NCBI RefSeq assembly: GCF_000204645.1
Contig: NC_015422.1
Coordinates: 4,372,501-4,436,500 of the forward strand
Source of the DNA: Alicycliphilus denitrificans K601
Lineage (GTDB): Bacteria > Pseudomonadota > Gammaproteobacteria > Burkholderiales > Burkholderiaceae_C
DNA length: 64,000 bases
Direction: 5' to 3'
In this document: piece after piece, positions 26,554 to 35,763 of the stretch
How the letters are laid out: every line of letters begins with the position of its first letter
How positions within the stretch are numbered: the stretch's first letter is position 1
The notes under the pieces: generated by a model
Database searches by the model: none
Seen by the model: only the letters and a program-made list of their open reading frames with translations
What the model was told of the DNA's origin: nothing
Translations under genes and position numbers: made by a program

Positions 26554-27830
26554 CACGCAATGCCAACGACGGTATTTCCCTGGCCCAAGTGGCCGAGGGC
26601 GCGCTGGCAGGCTCGGGCAACATCCTGCAGCGCGTGCGCGAGCTGGCCGTGCAGTCGGCCAACGCCACGAACTCGGCCAGCGACCGCAAGGCCATCCAGG
26701 CCGAGGTGGGCCAGCTGCTGTCCGAACTGGACCGCATCTCCGTGACCACCGAGTTCAATGGCCAGAAGCTGCTGGACGGCTCCTTCGGCTCGGCCACCTT
26801 CCAGGTGGGCGCCAATGCCAACCAGACCATCACCGCCACCACGGCCAATTTCCGCACGACGATCTACGGCGCGCAGCTTTCGGCATCCGCCAGCGTACAG
26901 GCCACGGCAACAGCGCCTGCCTCGGGCGCTGCCACGGTGATCGTGAACGGCCTGCAGTCCAAGACCGTGAACGTCGATGCCGCCGATACCGCGGCGAAGA
27001 TTGCCGCGGCGGTCAATGCCGTGGCAGACACCACGGGCGTGACCGCTTCGGCACGCAACGTGACGGAACTCAAGCTCACCACGTTTGGCTCGTTCGCGTT
27101 GGCAGTCAAGGGCGACGACACGACCACGGCATCGACCATCACCTTCAACGCGACCGACGCCAAGGACCTTGCCGGGGCGGTGAAGGCGTTCAACGATGTG
27201 TCGTCCAAGACCGGCATCACCGCCAAGGTCAACGCCAGCGGCGACGGCCTCCTCTTGATCAATGATTCGGGCGCCAATATCGACATCACGAACAATAGCG
27301 CAACAGGCCAAGGGGCACTGACGATGGCATCGCTTGACGCAGTGGCCACCGCGGCAGCGACCGACGGGTCGTTGAAATTTGTGGCAACCCCGCTGGCCGT
27401 TGCCGCCAATGGAGGAACCGGCGTATCGCGCGGCACGGTCGAGTTCGCATCGGACAAGGGTTTCTCGCTGGGGGGCAGCTCCACTTTCATCGGCGCGGGC
27501 GGCCCTTCCACCTTGAACTCGGTGAACACCATCGACGTCAGCACGGTCGAGGGCTCGACCAAGGCGCTGAAGATCATCGACTCGGCCCTCGCGGCGGTAA
27601 ACGGCCAGCGCGCCAATTTCGGCGCCCTGCAGTCTCGTTTCGAGACGACCATCGCCAATTTGAACGTTTCGTCGGAAAACATGTCGGCTTCGCGCAGCCG
27701 TATCCAGGATGCCGATTTCGCGGCCGAAACCGCCAATCTGTCGCGCACCCAGATCCTGCAGCAAGCCGGCACCGCCATGGTGGCCCAGGCCAACCAGATC
27801 CCGCAGGGGGTGCTGTCGTTACTCAAGTGA
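26361..27830 (+). CDS. fliC: Flagellin, copy 2
   Basis: 489 residues, divergent paralogue of copy 1 with the same N- and C-terminal D0/D1 domains (ending [11 protein letters not shown]). Differences are clustered: about 170-185, the short stretch around the LTTFGSFAL segment and about 310-395. The part around residues 192-235 and 250-308 is nearly identical to copy 1 at the DNA level, a sign of gene conversion. GCAGGAG precedes the ATG. No clear sigma-28 promoter is seen upstream in this orientation, so expression in the present arrangement may be lower. Confidence 0.95.
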   Translation: MASTINTNVASLTAQRNLGVSQNSLNTSIQRLSSGLRINSAKDDAAGLAISERFTSQIRGLNQAARNANDGISLAQVAEGALAGSGNILQRVRELAVQSANATNSASDRKAIQAEVGQLLSELDRISVTTEFNGQKLLDGSFGSATFQVGANANQTITATTANFRTTIYGAQLSASASVQATATAPASGAATVIVNGLQSKTVNVDAADTAAKIAAAVNAVADTTGVTASARNVTELKLTTFGSFALAVKGDDTTTASTITFNATDAKDLAGAVKAFNDVSSKTGITAKVNASGDGLLLINDSGANIDITNNSATGQGALTMASLDAVATAAATDGSLKFVATPLAVAANGGTGVSRGTVEFASDKGFSLGGSSTFIGAGGPSTLNSVNTIDVSTVEGSTKALKIIDSALAAVNGQRANFGALQSRFETTIANLNVSSENMSASRSRIQDADFAAETANLSRTQILQQAGTAMVAQANQIPQGVLSLLK

Positions 27831-27870
27831 CACCAGGCACCGCGCGCGCCTGCTGGGGCGCACAATAAAA

Positions 27871-27898
27871 AAAAACCGCCCGGCCTCGGGCGGTTTTT
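27871..27898. terminator. Bidirectional intrinsic terminator
   Basis: Stem AAAAACCGCCCG / CGGGCGGTTTTT with a 4-nt loop. T-run on the plus strand ends fliC2 (stop 40 bp upstream); the A-run, T on the minus strand, can end the glycosyltransferase transcript from the other side. Confidence 0.93.
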
Positions 27899-27918
27899 GT
27901 TTGCAAATCAGGGTTGCA

Positions 27919-27950
27919 GGCTTGCTTGTACTGCGCTTGCAGCTATTATT
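27919..27950 (-). repeat. Dispersed ATAGCTGC repeat copy
   Basis: Minus strand reads ATAGCTGCAAGCGCAGTACA, between the terminator and the 3' end of the glycosyltransferase gene. Confidence 0.6.
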
Positions 27951-27991
27951 TTCGCTGCGCACGACAGCCCACAGGGCCAGGACACCCGCAT

Positions 27992-30900
27992 CTACCGCCC
28001 CGTCCAGGCCGCCTGCCATGCGTCGAGTGCTACCCCCTGCAGCATCCAATCCCGCCGCACCGCCTCTTGCAAGGCCGCGCCCGCACGCGCAGAGGCATCC
28101 AGATCGTGGATATGCCCGCGGATAGCGTTCACCCAATCCTTGAACCGGTTGCGCACCTTCGTGACTGGAAGTGCACTGCGCCGGTACGGACCCACGTCGC
28201 TGCAGACCACCGGGTAGCCACACGCCCCGTACTCCAGGAGCTTGAGCTGGCTCTTGCAGGCATTGAACATGTTGTCTTCCAGCGGCGCGATGGCCAGGTC
28301 CAACCCCAATGACGCCAGCCGCCCTGGGTAACGGTCGATGGGGACGCCCAGGTGGCATTCATGGACATGCTCCAGCAGCTCCTGCGGGCACATGCCAAAG
28401 AACACCCACTCGACCTCCTGCGCCAAGGCGCGCACCACATCGGCAACCAGCGCCAGGTCGCCCGCATGGCCCACGCCGCCGGCCCAGCCCACGCGTGGCT
28501 TGGCCGAACGGCGCCTGGATGGATTCAACGAACCCCACCACGGCAAAGGCAGACGGTTTTCCACGACCCGGATATCGGGATGCATGCCCGCAAATGCCTC
28601 TGCCAGAGGTTCGGTGGAGACGACGAACCTGTCCACGTACTTCAGCCCCTGCCGCAGCGCCTTGAAAACGTCGCGCTGCATCTCCTGCCGGTGCGCGCTT
28701 TGCACGGGCAGGCTCGGCAAATAATCGTCCAGCTCGTACACCTTGAAAGCCTGCGAGAAGGCATGCATGCGGCGCATGGACGCCAGTTGCACCTCGGTCA
28801 GCTGGCGCTGCAGCACGATCACGTCCGGCGCGTAGCGCTCCAGTTCCGGCGGCCGCAGGAGGTGCCCGGCGTATGCCCCTTCGATCCGCCCCTCGGCATG
28901 CAGCGCGCGCCAGGGCTGTATCACCCGGTAATGCCCGCACCCGAAGCCATCCGCCGGATGCGCCAGCACCTTGGGACCCCGCGCAGGAGCCCCTGCAGGC
29001 AGGCGCAAATGCGGCTCGACCTGGTAGCCCTGGCCGTCAAGGGCGAAGTGGCGGTGATAGGCGGGGTCATGCGCCAGCACCGGCAACCATTTCGCATACA
29101 TCGCATCCTGTTCGGCCGCGAAGCGCGCATGCTTGGCCTCGTCCGTCGCCTTGTCCACGCTTTTCTGGCTCACGCTGCCCACGTGCATCACCAGCACATG
29201 CGGCGTCCAGACCACCAGATAGCCGGCCTGTCGCACCTTTAGGCACAAATCGACGTCGTTGTACGAAACCTTGAAGGCTTCTTCATCAAGCCCGCCCACT
29301 TCCTCGTACAGCGACTTGCGCACCATAAGGCAGGCGCCGGTGACAGCGCTCAGGTCCTGGTCCACCAGCAGCCGGTGCATGTGGCCCGGCGTATTCAGCG
29401 GATCGCCGATGTGGGGATGGTCGGCCGGGCCGTTCAGGCCCAGCACCACGCCCGCATGCTGGATGCGCCCGTCGGGATAGAGCAGCTTGGCACCGACAAT
29501 GCCCACTTCGGGACGCTGGGCATGGTTGAGCATGCCGTCGAGCCAGTCGCCCTGCAGCACCGCCGTGTCGTTGTTCAGCAGCAGCAGGTACTCGCCCCGG
29601 GCCTGCCGGGCGGCCAGGTTGTTCATGGCCGAATAGTTGAACGGCAGGGGATAGCGCAGCACACGCAGTTGGTCCAGCCCCATGCGCTCGATGCCATCGA
29701 GCCATACCAATGCCTCAGGCGAGCTGCTGCCGTTGTCCACGATGAGCACCTCGAAATTGCGGTACGCGGTCTTTTCCAGCAGGGTTTCGACGCATTGCTG
29801 GAGCAGGGGTAGCTGATCCTTGGTCGGAATGATCACGGACACCAGCGGCGCCCGGCCATGCCCGTAGAGCACCCGGAACGTGCCCTGCGCGCCGTTGGCC
29901 ACATCCGCGTCCGCATAGCCGCGCCGGCGCAAGTGGTCGAGCGCCACCCGCCGCGCATCCTCGCTGGCGGAAACCGCCAAGGGCGCAACCAGGAAAGGCT
30001 CCGGCACGTGGCACAGGCTGGAGAAATCGCCGTCCTCGGCCATGCGCAGCAAAGCGCCCAACTCGAACGCGCCGCCATCTTCAGGGACGAAGCCGCCCAC
30101 GGCCGCCAGGGCATCGCGGTGGAAGAGCCAATGGCGCGCCATCGCCCCCGGAAAGCTCAGCAGCAGGTCGAGATTGAAGTCTGGCCGCAGTATGGGCAGT
30201 AGCGCCCCTGCGGGGTCGCGCACCATTTCATCCGCATACACCGCCCGGTACGCCGGTGCCCGCTGCAGCGACTGCAGCACCATCTCCAACCCCGCAGGCA
30301 AGAATTCCACGCCTGCCGGAACACGCAGCCACCACGGCTGGGCATGCCGCGCCATGAGCGCCTGGAGGGGGCCGCAGCCATTTCCGGCAGGCAGCACCGA
30401 AACGGCCAGGCCACGCGGATTGCGCCCATCGGGGCCAAGCAGGCTGCGCCGCGTGGCTTCGATGGCCTCGTCATCGTCGCCTTCGATCACGACGTGGATG
30501 GAGGCAGCCCCCTGGCCCTCCTCCCCGGCCATGCGGGCACGGGCGCCCTCGGGATCGCGCCGCTGGAGCCACTGCGCAAAGGTGTCGGCTGGCGCAGCAA
30601 CAGCAGCACGCTCGCGCCGCAAATCTTCGAGAAGCGCCTGCGGCGGATCGCGCAATACACGCTGCGTGGCCTCCAGATAGGCATGGCCGAATTTTTCATC
30701 GGGCTCCAGGTAGCAACCCTCGCCCCATTCGTTCCAGGCATTGATGAAGACGATGCGCTCGTCCCCCTCGCGCTCTTCCAGGGTGCGCGCCACGGTGCCG
30801 CGCAGCCATTTCTCGTAGAGCTGCGGCGTGGAGCCATGGATCACGGTCGCGCCGCCCTTGCGCCTGCGGGCTGCGTTGTCCCAAGCAGGCACGATGCCGC

Positions 30901-33001
30901 GAAAGCGCTTGTAGGCCGGGCTCGGCCTGTCCAGCCAGAACTCTGCCAATTGCGCATAGTCCGCCAGATTCATGGAGCTGTCGCGCAGATGATGCAGGGG
31001 CATATCTGGCCCCAGCGCCGCGAAATTCACCTGGTGCGGCAAAAATTCGCAGGCAGCATCGAACTCGGCCGCATCGGGCGGCACCGAGCGGAAGCTCTCC
31101 ACCGCGATCAGGTACACCTCGCCTATGCCCTCGCGCCGCCAGACTTCGCGCCACACGGCGGCCGCGCGGGCCACCTCAGGAATGATGTCGAGCCGGTAAA
31201 CCACCAGCAGCGGCCTGCCATCGATGCGGATGTAGCGCGCGTCACGCAGGTAAGGCAGCAAATCGAGCGCAAAGCGCTCATCGAGCTCGGGCGAGTAGCT
31301 CTGGCGCATCAGCACCTGCTGCTCGCCACCGTCCCAGCGGCGCGTCCAATTCTCGTTGGCCCAGCACAGGCAGAACGGCAGGTCGATCTCGGGATGGCGC
31401 AGAAGCTGATCGACAGGCTTCTCAAGCAAGCGCTGGCCATCGAACCAGTAGTAATAGAAGCAGAACCCCTCGACTCCATGCTCGCGCGCAAGCCGGGCCT
31501 GACGCTCCAGCACGCGGACGTCGGAAAGGTCGTAGTAGCCCATTTCCGCCGGGACACGGGGTTGGTAGTGGCCGTCGAACAACGGTTGCCCCTGGCGCAC
31601 GTTGTCCCACTCGGTGAAGCCCTTGCCCCACCAGGCATCGTTCTCTGGGATGGCGTGGAACTGAGGCAGATGGAATGCGATAGCCCTCACGCCGCATTTG
31701 GCATCAGTCCTTGCCGGATCAGCAGATGCATCAATTACTGCATCTTTGGTGCAGCCTCGCAGAACTCCATTCAAGTCAGGCGATCCAGTGGCCAAATACA
31801 TTTGGCACAAATCGTCCAACGAATACAAAATAGCATCGTCAGCGCCAGAAGACGATTCCCTGCAGAAACGCTCGAACCACGCAGAATTGCAAACAGAATC
31901 TATGCCAACATAGTATCGGCTAAGCAGCCAATACAGCACATGCGAACGCTCCGACTTATAGCCATCATTCAATACATCGACAACATTAGATAAGCAATGC
32001 CCATCGGCAAATGGTGTCACGTATGAATTTCCAATGGATATCACTGGACGCTCATAAAGTAAAGCCTGTATCCCAACAGCCGAACTCACCGTGATCACAG
32101 CGTCACACATGAGCATCAACACCTGAGAGCTGGCATATATATCCCGACCTTGCGCGCTCCAGACAAAATGCGGATACTTCCTCGCCAGGTAACGTGCAAC
32201 ATCATCTGTCACCGAAGGATTATCCGGATGCTCCGTCACCACAACAGCTATGTCCTGAGGCACCTTCTCCAGCACTTCTTGCAAATAGTCAAATTGCGAG
32301 CCGAATCGGCAGTTCGCATCAAATGCATAATATCCAGAAAATTGCAAGGGCAAAAGCACTTTTTTTCTAAACCCACTGAGCCGCGCTCCATAGATCTCCC
32401 GCGCCCGAGGTAGTAGCCTGCTTACTCCTTGCTCAATGTAGATGTGACGCAACTTATCTACGAAGGCCAATTCTTCCTGGCTAGCACGAAAGGCAAGGAT
32501 GCGGTCCGATTGACGGCATAAAAGGCTATCCTTGAACATGCCGCAAGGATCGAAATACAATGTGAGAGGAAAAGGTTTGCGGGAAAAAATTCCCACCTCA
32601 ACATGAAGAACACGCGCCTCCGGAAACAAACGCTGCAAAAATGGCACCGGAGAAAAGGAGAGAATCACATCAGGCTTCCATGCCCCCAACAGCCTCTTCA
32701 AGTGCTCCGAAAATACGTCCTGAACCGCACCCAATTCACCAAAATACCAGCGCGATGTTATATCCAAATAATCTCTTCCAGCCTTCTCTATCAATGGTTG
32801 GTAATTGGCAATGAAAGTTGCATCGCCAGAAATCCCCCGATCTTGCGCAGCCTCTTGCAGAGCCTCCCCGAGCAACACACGGAAGTCGGCACCAACACCA
32901 CTCAAAGAATTTTTAAATATCGCCGCAAAGTCCAGCCATCCAGTTTTCCAAGAAGGGCTTTGTCGTTCAATAAATGGCTCCAGATATAAGAGACAGCGCA
33001 T
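27992..33001 (-). CDS. Giant multidomain glycosyltransferase, probably flagellin- or surface-glycan directed
   Basis: 1669 residues, no signal peptide or membrane segment. Domains in order: about 1-430, a module like capsule (KpsC/KpsS-type) transferases (VVVTEHPDNPSV, then CDAVITVSSAVGIQALLYER and PVISIGNSY); about 435-785, a WbsX-type domain (IAFHLPQFHAIPENDAWWGK, CWANENWTRRWDG, FINAWNEWGEG); about 800-1040, a degenerate GT2-like half (VYADEMV); about 1052-1280, an active-looking GT2 domain (VSVIIPTKDQLPLL, LLLLNNDTAVL, YNDVDLCLKVR); about 1340-1669, a GT-B type C-terminal domain (GWAGGVGHAGD, LKLLEYGACGYPVVCSDVG). ATG at 33001 overlaps the upstream gene (ATGA). Base composition is visibly poorer in GC upstream of about 31690, exactly the first module. 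Next to flagellin, which suggests flagellin as acceptor; acceptor and donors are inference. Confidence 0.85.
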   Translation of the reverse strand: MRCLLYLEPFIERQSPSWKTGWLDFAAIFKNSLSGVGADFRVLLGEALQEAAQDRGISGDATFIANYQPLIEKAGRDYLDITSRWYFGELGAVQDVFSEHLKRLLGAWKPDVILSFSPVPFLQRLFPEARVLHVEVGIFSRKPFPLTLYFDPCGMFKDSLLCRQSDRILAFRASQEELAFVDKLRHIYIEQGVSRLLPRAREIYGARLSGFRKKVLLPLQFSGYYAFDANCRFGSQFDYLQEVLEKVPQDIAVVVTEHPDNPSVTDDVARYLARKYPHFVWSAQGRDIYASSQVLMLMCDAVITVSSAVGIQALLYERPVISIGNSYVTPFADGHCLSNVVDVLNDGYKSERSHVLYWLLSRYYVGIDSVCNSAWFERFCRESSSGADDAILYSLDDLCQMYLATGSPDLNGVLRGCTKDAVIDASADPARTDAKCGVRAIAFHLPQFHAIPENDAWWGKGFTEWDNVRQGQPLFDGHYQPRVPAEMGYYDLSDVRVLERQARLAREHGVEGFCFYYYWFDGQRLLEKPVDQLLRHPEIDLPFCLCWANENWTRRWDGGEQQVLMRQSYSPELDERFALDLLPYLRDARYIRIDGRPLLVVYRLDIIPEVARAAAVWREVWRREGIGEVYLIAVESFRSVPPDAAEFDAACEFLPHQVNFAALGPDMPLHHLRDSSMNLADYAQLAEFWLDRPSPAYKRFRGIVPAWDNAARRRKGGATVIHGSTPQLYEKWLRGTVARTLEEREGDERIVFINAWNEWGEGCYLEPDEKFGHAYLEATQRVLRDPPQALLEDLRRERAAVAAPADTFAQWLQRRDPEGARARMAGEEGQGAASIHVVIEGDDDEAIEATRRSLLGPDGRNPRGLAVSVLPAGNGCGPLQALMARHAQPWWLRVPAGVEFLPAGLEMVLQSLQRAPAYRAVYADEMVRDPAGALLPILRPDFNLDLLLSFPGAMARHWLFHRDALAAVGGFVPEDGGAFELGALLRMAEDGDFSSLCHVPEPFLVAPLAVSASEDARRVALDHLRRRGYADADVANGAQGTFRVLYGHGRAPLVSVIIPTKDQLPLLQQCVETLLEKTAYRNFEVLIVDNGSSSPEALVWLDGIERMGLDQLRVLRYPLPFNYSAMNNLAARQARGEYLLLLNNDTAVLQGDWLDGMLNHAQRPEVGIVGAKLLYPDGRIQHAGVVLGLNGPADHPHIGDPLNTPGHMHRLLVDQDLSAVTGACLMVRKSLYEEVGGLDEEAFKVSYNDVDLCLKVRQAGYLVVWTPHVLVMHVGSVSQKSVDKATDEAKHARFAAEQDAMYAKWLPVLAHDPAYHRHFALDGQGYQVEPHLRLPAGAPARGPKVLAHPADGFGCGHYRVIQPWRALHAEGRIEGAYAGHLLRPPELERYAPDVIVLQRQLTEVQLASMRRMHAFSQAFKVYELDDYLPSLPVQSAHRQEMQRDVFKALRQGLKYVDRFVVSTEPLAEAFAGMHPDIRVVENRLPLPWWGSLNPSRRRSAKPRVGWAGGVGHAGDLALVADVVRALAQEVEWVFFGMCPQELLEHVHECHLGVPIDRYPGRLASLGLDLAIAPLEDNMFNACKSQLKLLEYGACGYPVVCSDVGPYRRSALPVTKVRNRFKDWVNAIRGHIHDLDASARAGAALQEAVRRDWMLQGVALDAWQAAWTGR

Positions 33002-34290
33002 CAAAATTCCCCTATCGACCGAAGGATATCCTTTGCAGGCATACCCATTGCCACCGCTCGTCCAACACGCCACTCCTTATCGATTCCCGACATCACCGCT
33101 GCCTGCACAGCACTCCAGTGACGCTGCGGAATGACGACTACGCCATCCACATCGCCAAATACATAATCGCCATTAACGACATCAACCCCTGCCATGTGAA
33201 GTGGCTTGTTCATTGAGCGAACTACTCCACGATATTTAATATCAGAACAATAAAACCCACGCGCAAATACTGGAAAATCCAGCGCCCCCACCGCCTCGGC
33301 ATCGCGTGTCAATCCATTAATGATTGCCCCATCCGCCCCCGCACGTGCCGCAAGCCCGGCATTAAGTCCGCCGAAATATGCACAACCCGGCACCATGTTA
33401 TCTACAACGACAATATCACCAGGACGGACAAAATCATAGCTATCAAGTGCGTCATAAATATTTTCCCAGCACTCACCAGGGCGGCACTTATCGAGAAGCA
33501 TGGTCTTGGCCCTGCCAAAAATCTTCCGACGAATATTAGGTTGCAGATATTCGGGCAGAGAGCATTGCATACCCATTTCACGGGTAATATCCGACAACAT
33601 TGCCGACGATAGATACGGCTTCAATGCCTGCATAGCCAGGTTTTCTTGAGCACGCCTCCCTGCAGATATGCTCTCAGCAAGCAGCAGATCGGCTGGCCAA
33701 TTGACATCCACGCTCTCCTCTGGGCTCAACTCAAAGAAATATGGAGAAGCCGTGAAGCGCCGAGTGACAGGCACCCCTCCCCGCTTGACCATATATAGGC
33801 TCATAGCCTCTATATCAATAGAAGGAAGATCCACACTATTAGGAATTCGCCCCCATCCATAATCTGGCACACCATCTTTCCACATGTATTGTTTTTCGCG
33901 GCGAATCGCCACCAGCGACTCTGCACCAGACTCAAGAAAACATGACAAAGCTCGATCTATAGTTGCCGCACCAACAAACGGCGCAGTACAAAGAACCTGA
34001 ATATATACATCAGCAGTCACTTGAGAACATTCATAAGCAAAAAGCTCATGCCCATCCGTTTGGTTGCTCGCCAGCTCGACAGGGCGTTTTAATATTTTTA
34101 CAGGAAGATCATCCACAAGAGAAATCAACTCACTCGAATCAGTATCCAAGTAAACCTCATCAATCTTCGTGCACTCCAGCAGTTGGCGCAACTTTCTCTT
34201 GAAGAGATACTCACCATCAAGAATAGACAAATTTTTATTCTTGATCCGTTCGCTGTAACCCTTGGCAGGAACAAAAGCAACTATCTTCAT
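33001..34290 (-). CDS. Fusion of CMP-sugar synthetase-like domain and RraA/HMG-aldolase-like domain
   Basis: 429 residues. About 1-225: cytidylyltransferase of the NeuA/PseF/KdsB type (VAFVPAKGYSERIKNKN nucleotide loop, VYLDTDSSEL, CTAPFVGAATIDRAL). About 235-429: RraA-like fold with GGLNAGLAARAGADGAIING, LTRDAEAVGALDFPVFARGF and GDYVFGDVDGVVVIP; the last resembles HMG/CHA pyruvate aldolases more than the RNase regulator RraA. AAGGA precedes the ATG at 34290. GC is clearly lower than the flagellar genes, a sign of transfer. Overlaps the giant glycosyltransferase by 4 bp. A bifunctional enzyme that condenses pyruvate with an aldehyde and activates the product as a CMP-sugar is an attractive but untested reading. 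Confidence 0.82.
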   Translation of the reverse strand: MKIVAFVPAKGYSERIKNKNLSILDGEYLFKRKLRQLLECTKIDEVYLDTDSSELISLVDDLPVKILKRPVELASNQTDGHELFAYECSQVTADVYIQVLCTAPFVGAATIDRALSCFLESGAESLVAIRREKQYMWKDGVPDYGWGRIPNSVDLPSIDIEAMSLYMVKRGGVPVTRRFTASPYFFELSPEESVDVNWPADLLLAESISAGRRAQENLAMQALKPYLSSAMLSDITREMGMQCSLPEYLQPNIRRKIFGRAKTMLLDKCRPGECWENIYDALDSYDFVRPGDIVVVDNMVPGCAYFGGLNAGLAARAGADGAIINGLTRDAEAVGALDFPVFARGFYCSDIKYRGVVRSMNKPLHMAGVDVVNGDYVFGDVDGVVVIPQRHWSAVQAAVMSGIDKEWRVGRAVAMGMPAKDILRSIGEF

Positions 34291-34884
34291 ATTAAATTCC
34301 TTTTCACACACATTGAGATTAATGCACAAGTACCTAGCATTGAATACACAATGGATTCAGCCACAAGAACACAAAATTAACAGCACGAGATCTCTCCAGT
34401 TTCCGGGCTTCGCCTAACCAAGAGCCTTCCGCCGACACCTTTATTTAAGTCAACCACTCCCAATTCCATCGACGAACCTCGCATTCGGCCCCACAGTGCA
34501 CCAAGCTGCTGAAGCACATCTGCCCACCAGCCTTTGGCAAAACCGACAAGCCACCTTGCGCACCGTTTTTGACTCACCATCGGAATCGCACTTTTCTCTG
34601 GATTAAGAACGACTCGCCTACCGCAGCAGGATAAGTTCAATTCGCAGGCGTGAAAGCCTGCAAGGCGGATGAAATACCCGCCAATTACCGACTTCAGGAG
34701 CCTCCCCACGGTAGCCAAAAAGCAGAGCCGGAGGCAGGCCCGGAACAAAGCCTCCAACTGAGCCATGATTCCTGCTCAAATGCGCCGAACGCCATCCGAT
34801 ACCATTGATACGATTCGCTTCCCGCCGTTGCTCCGCCTGCGTTCGGAGCGCGACATCTTCCCGCCAATAGGCCCCTGAAGACCC
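34291..34884. other. Gene-poor region between glycosylation genes and motA
   Basis: 594 bp with no convincing gene. The first part is AT-richer like the neighbouring island; it then returns toward the background. A 129-codon minus-strand frame (34377-34766) is present but is rich in Cys and Trp, resembles nothing known to me and has no good start signal. The right end carries the motA sigma-28 promoter candidate. Confidence 0.6.
34776..34802 (+). promoter_or_regulatory. Probable sigma-28 promoter of motA
   Basis: TCAAATGC, 11-nt spacer, TCCGATAC. The -10 matches GCCGATAA in six of eight positions; the -35 keeps T-AA. Located 83 bp before the motA start, as expected for a class III motility gene. 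Confidence 0.65.
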
Positions 34885-35745
34885 ATGTTCGTCATCCTCG
34901 GCTACCTCGTCACTTTCGGCTGCGTCTTCGGCGTGTTCATCGCCCATGGCGGCAACATCAAGGTGGTGCTGGAGGCTCTGCCCTTTGAAATGATCACCAT
35001 CGGCGGCGCCGCTGCGGGCGCCTTCGTGGTGAACAACCAGCCCAAGGTGCTCAAGGCCACCATGGCCATGCTGCCGCAGGTGCTCAAGGGCAACAAATAC
35101 ACCAAGGCGCGCTACATGGAGCTGCTGGCCATGCTCTATGAGATCCTGCAGAAGGCGCGCAAGGAGGGCCTGATGGCCATCGAGGCGGACGTGGAGTCGC
35201 CGCAGGACTCGGAGATCTTCAAGAAATTCCCCACCGTGGGCACGGACCACCATGTGCTGGAGTTCACCACCGACTACCTGCGCATGATGGTCTCGGGCAA
35301 CCTGAACGCGCACGAGATCGAGGCGCTGATGGACAGCGAGATCGACACCCACCACCAGGAGGCGCATGCCCCCGTGGCTGCCCTCACGCGGCTGGCCGGC
35401 GCGCTGCCGGCCTTCGGTATCGTGGCGGCGGTGCTGGGGGTGGTGAACACCATGGGCTCGGTGGGGCAGCCGCCGGCGGTGCTGGGGGGCATGATCGCCT
35501 CGGCCCTGGTGGGCACCTTCCTGGGCATCTTGCTGGCCTATGGCCTGGTGGAGCCGCTGGCCGGCCTGCTGGAGCAGAAGGCCGAGGATGCGGGCAAGGA
35601 GTTCGCCTGCATCAAGTCCACGCTGCTGGCGAGCATGCAGGGCTACAACCCGTCCACGGCCATCGAGTTCGGCCGCAAGGTCCTGTTCTCGGGCGACCGG
35701 CCGAGCTTTTCAGAGCTCGAAAGCCACGTCAAGGGCAAGAAGTAA
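34885..35745 (+). CDS. motA: Flagellar stator protein MotA
   Basis: 286 residues with four membrane segments (first at FVILGYLVTFGCVFGVFIAH; third and fourth around AFGIVAAVLGVVNTMG and MIASALVGTFLGILLAYGLV). Conserved prolines in ALPAFG and VEPLAG and a charged cytoplasmic loop (residues about 70-165) that contacts FliG. Proton-driven stator with MotB, which starts 18 bp downstream. Confidence 0.97.
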   Translation: MFVILGYLVTFGCVFGVFIAHGGNIKVVLEALPFEMITIGGAAAGAFVVNNQPKVLKATMAMLPQVLKGNKYTKARYMELLAMLYEILQKARKEGLMAIEADVESPQDSEIFKKFPTVGTDHHVLEFTTDYLRMMVSGNLNAHEIEALMDSEIDTHHQEAHAPVAALTRLAGALPAFGIVAAVLGVVNTMGSVGQPPAVLGGMIASALVGTFLGILLAYGLVEPLAGLLEQKAEDAGKEFACIKSTLLASMQGYNPSTAIEFGRKVLFSGDRPSFSELESHVKGKK

Positions 35746-35763
35746 CAGCCCGGGCAGGCGACC

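Noticed and set aside
34377..34766. 129-codon minus-strand frame near motA
   Set aside because: Cys/Trp-rich, no recognisable motif or good start signal; the same stretch also has a competing overlapping frame. Kept only as part of the gene-poor region.
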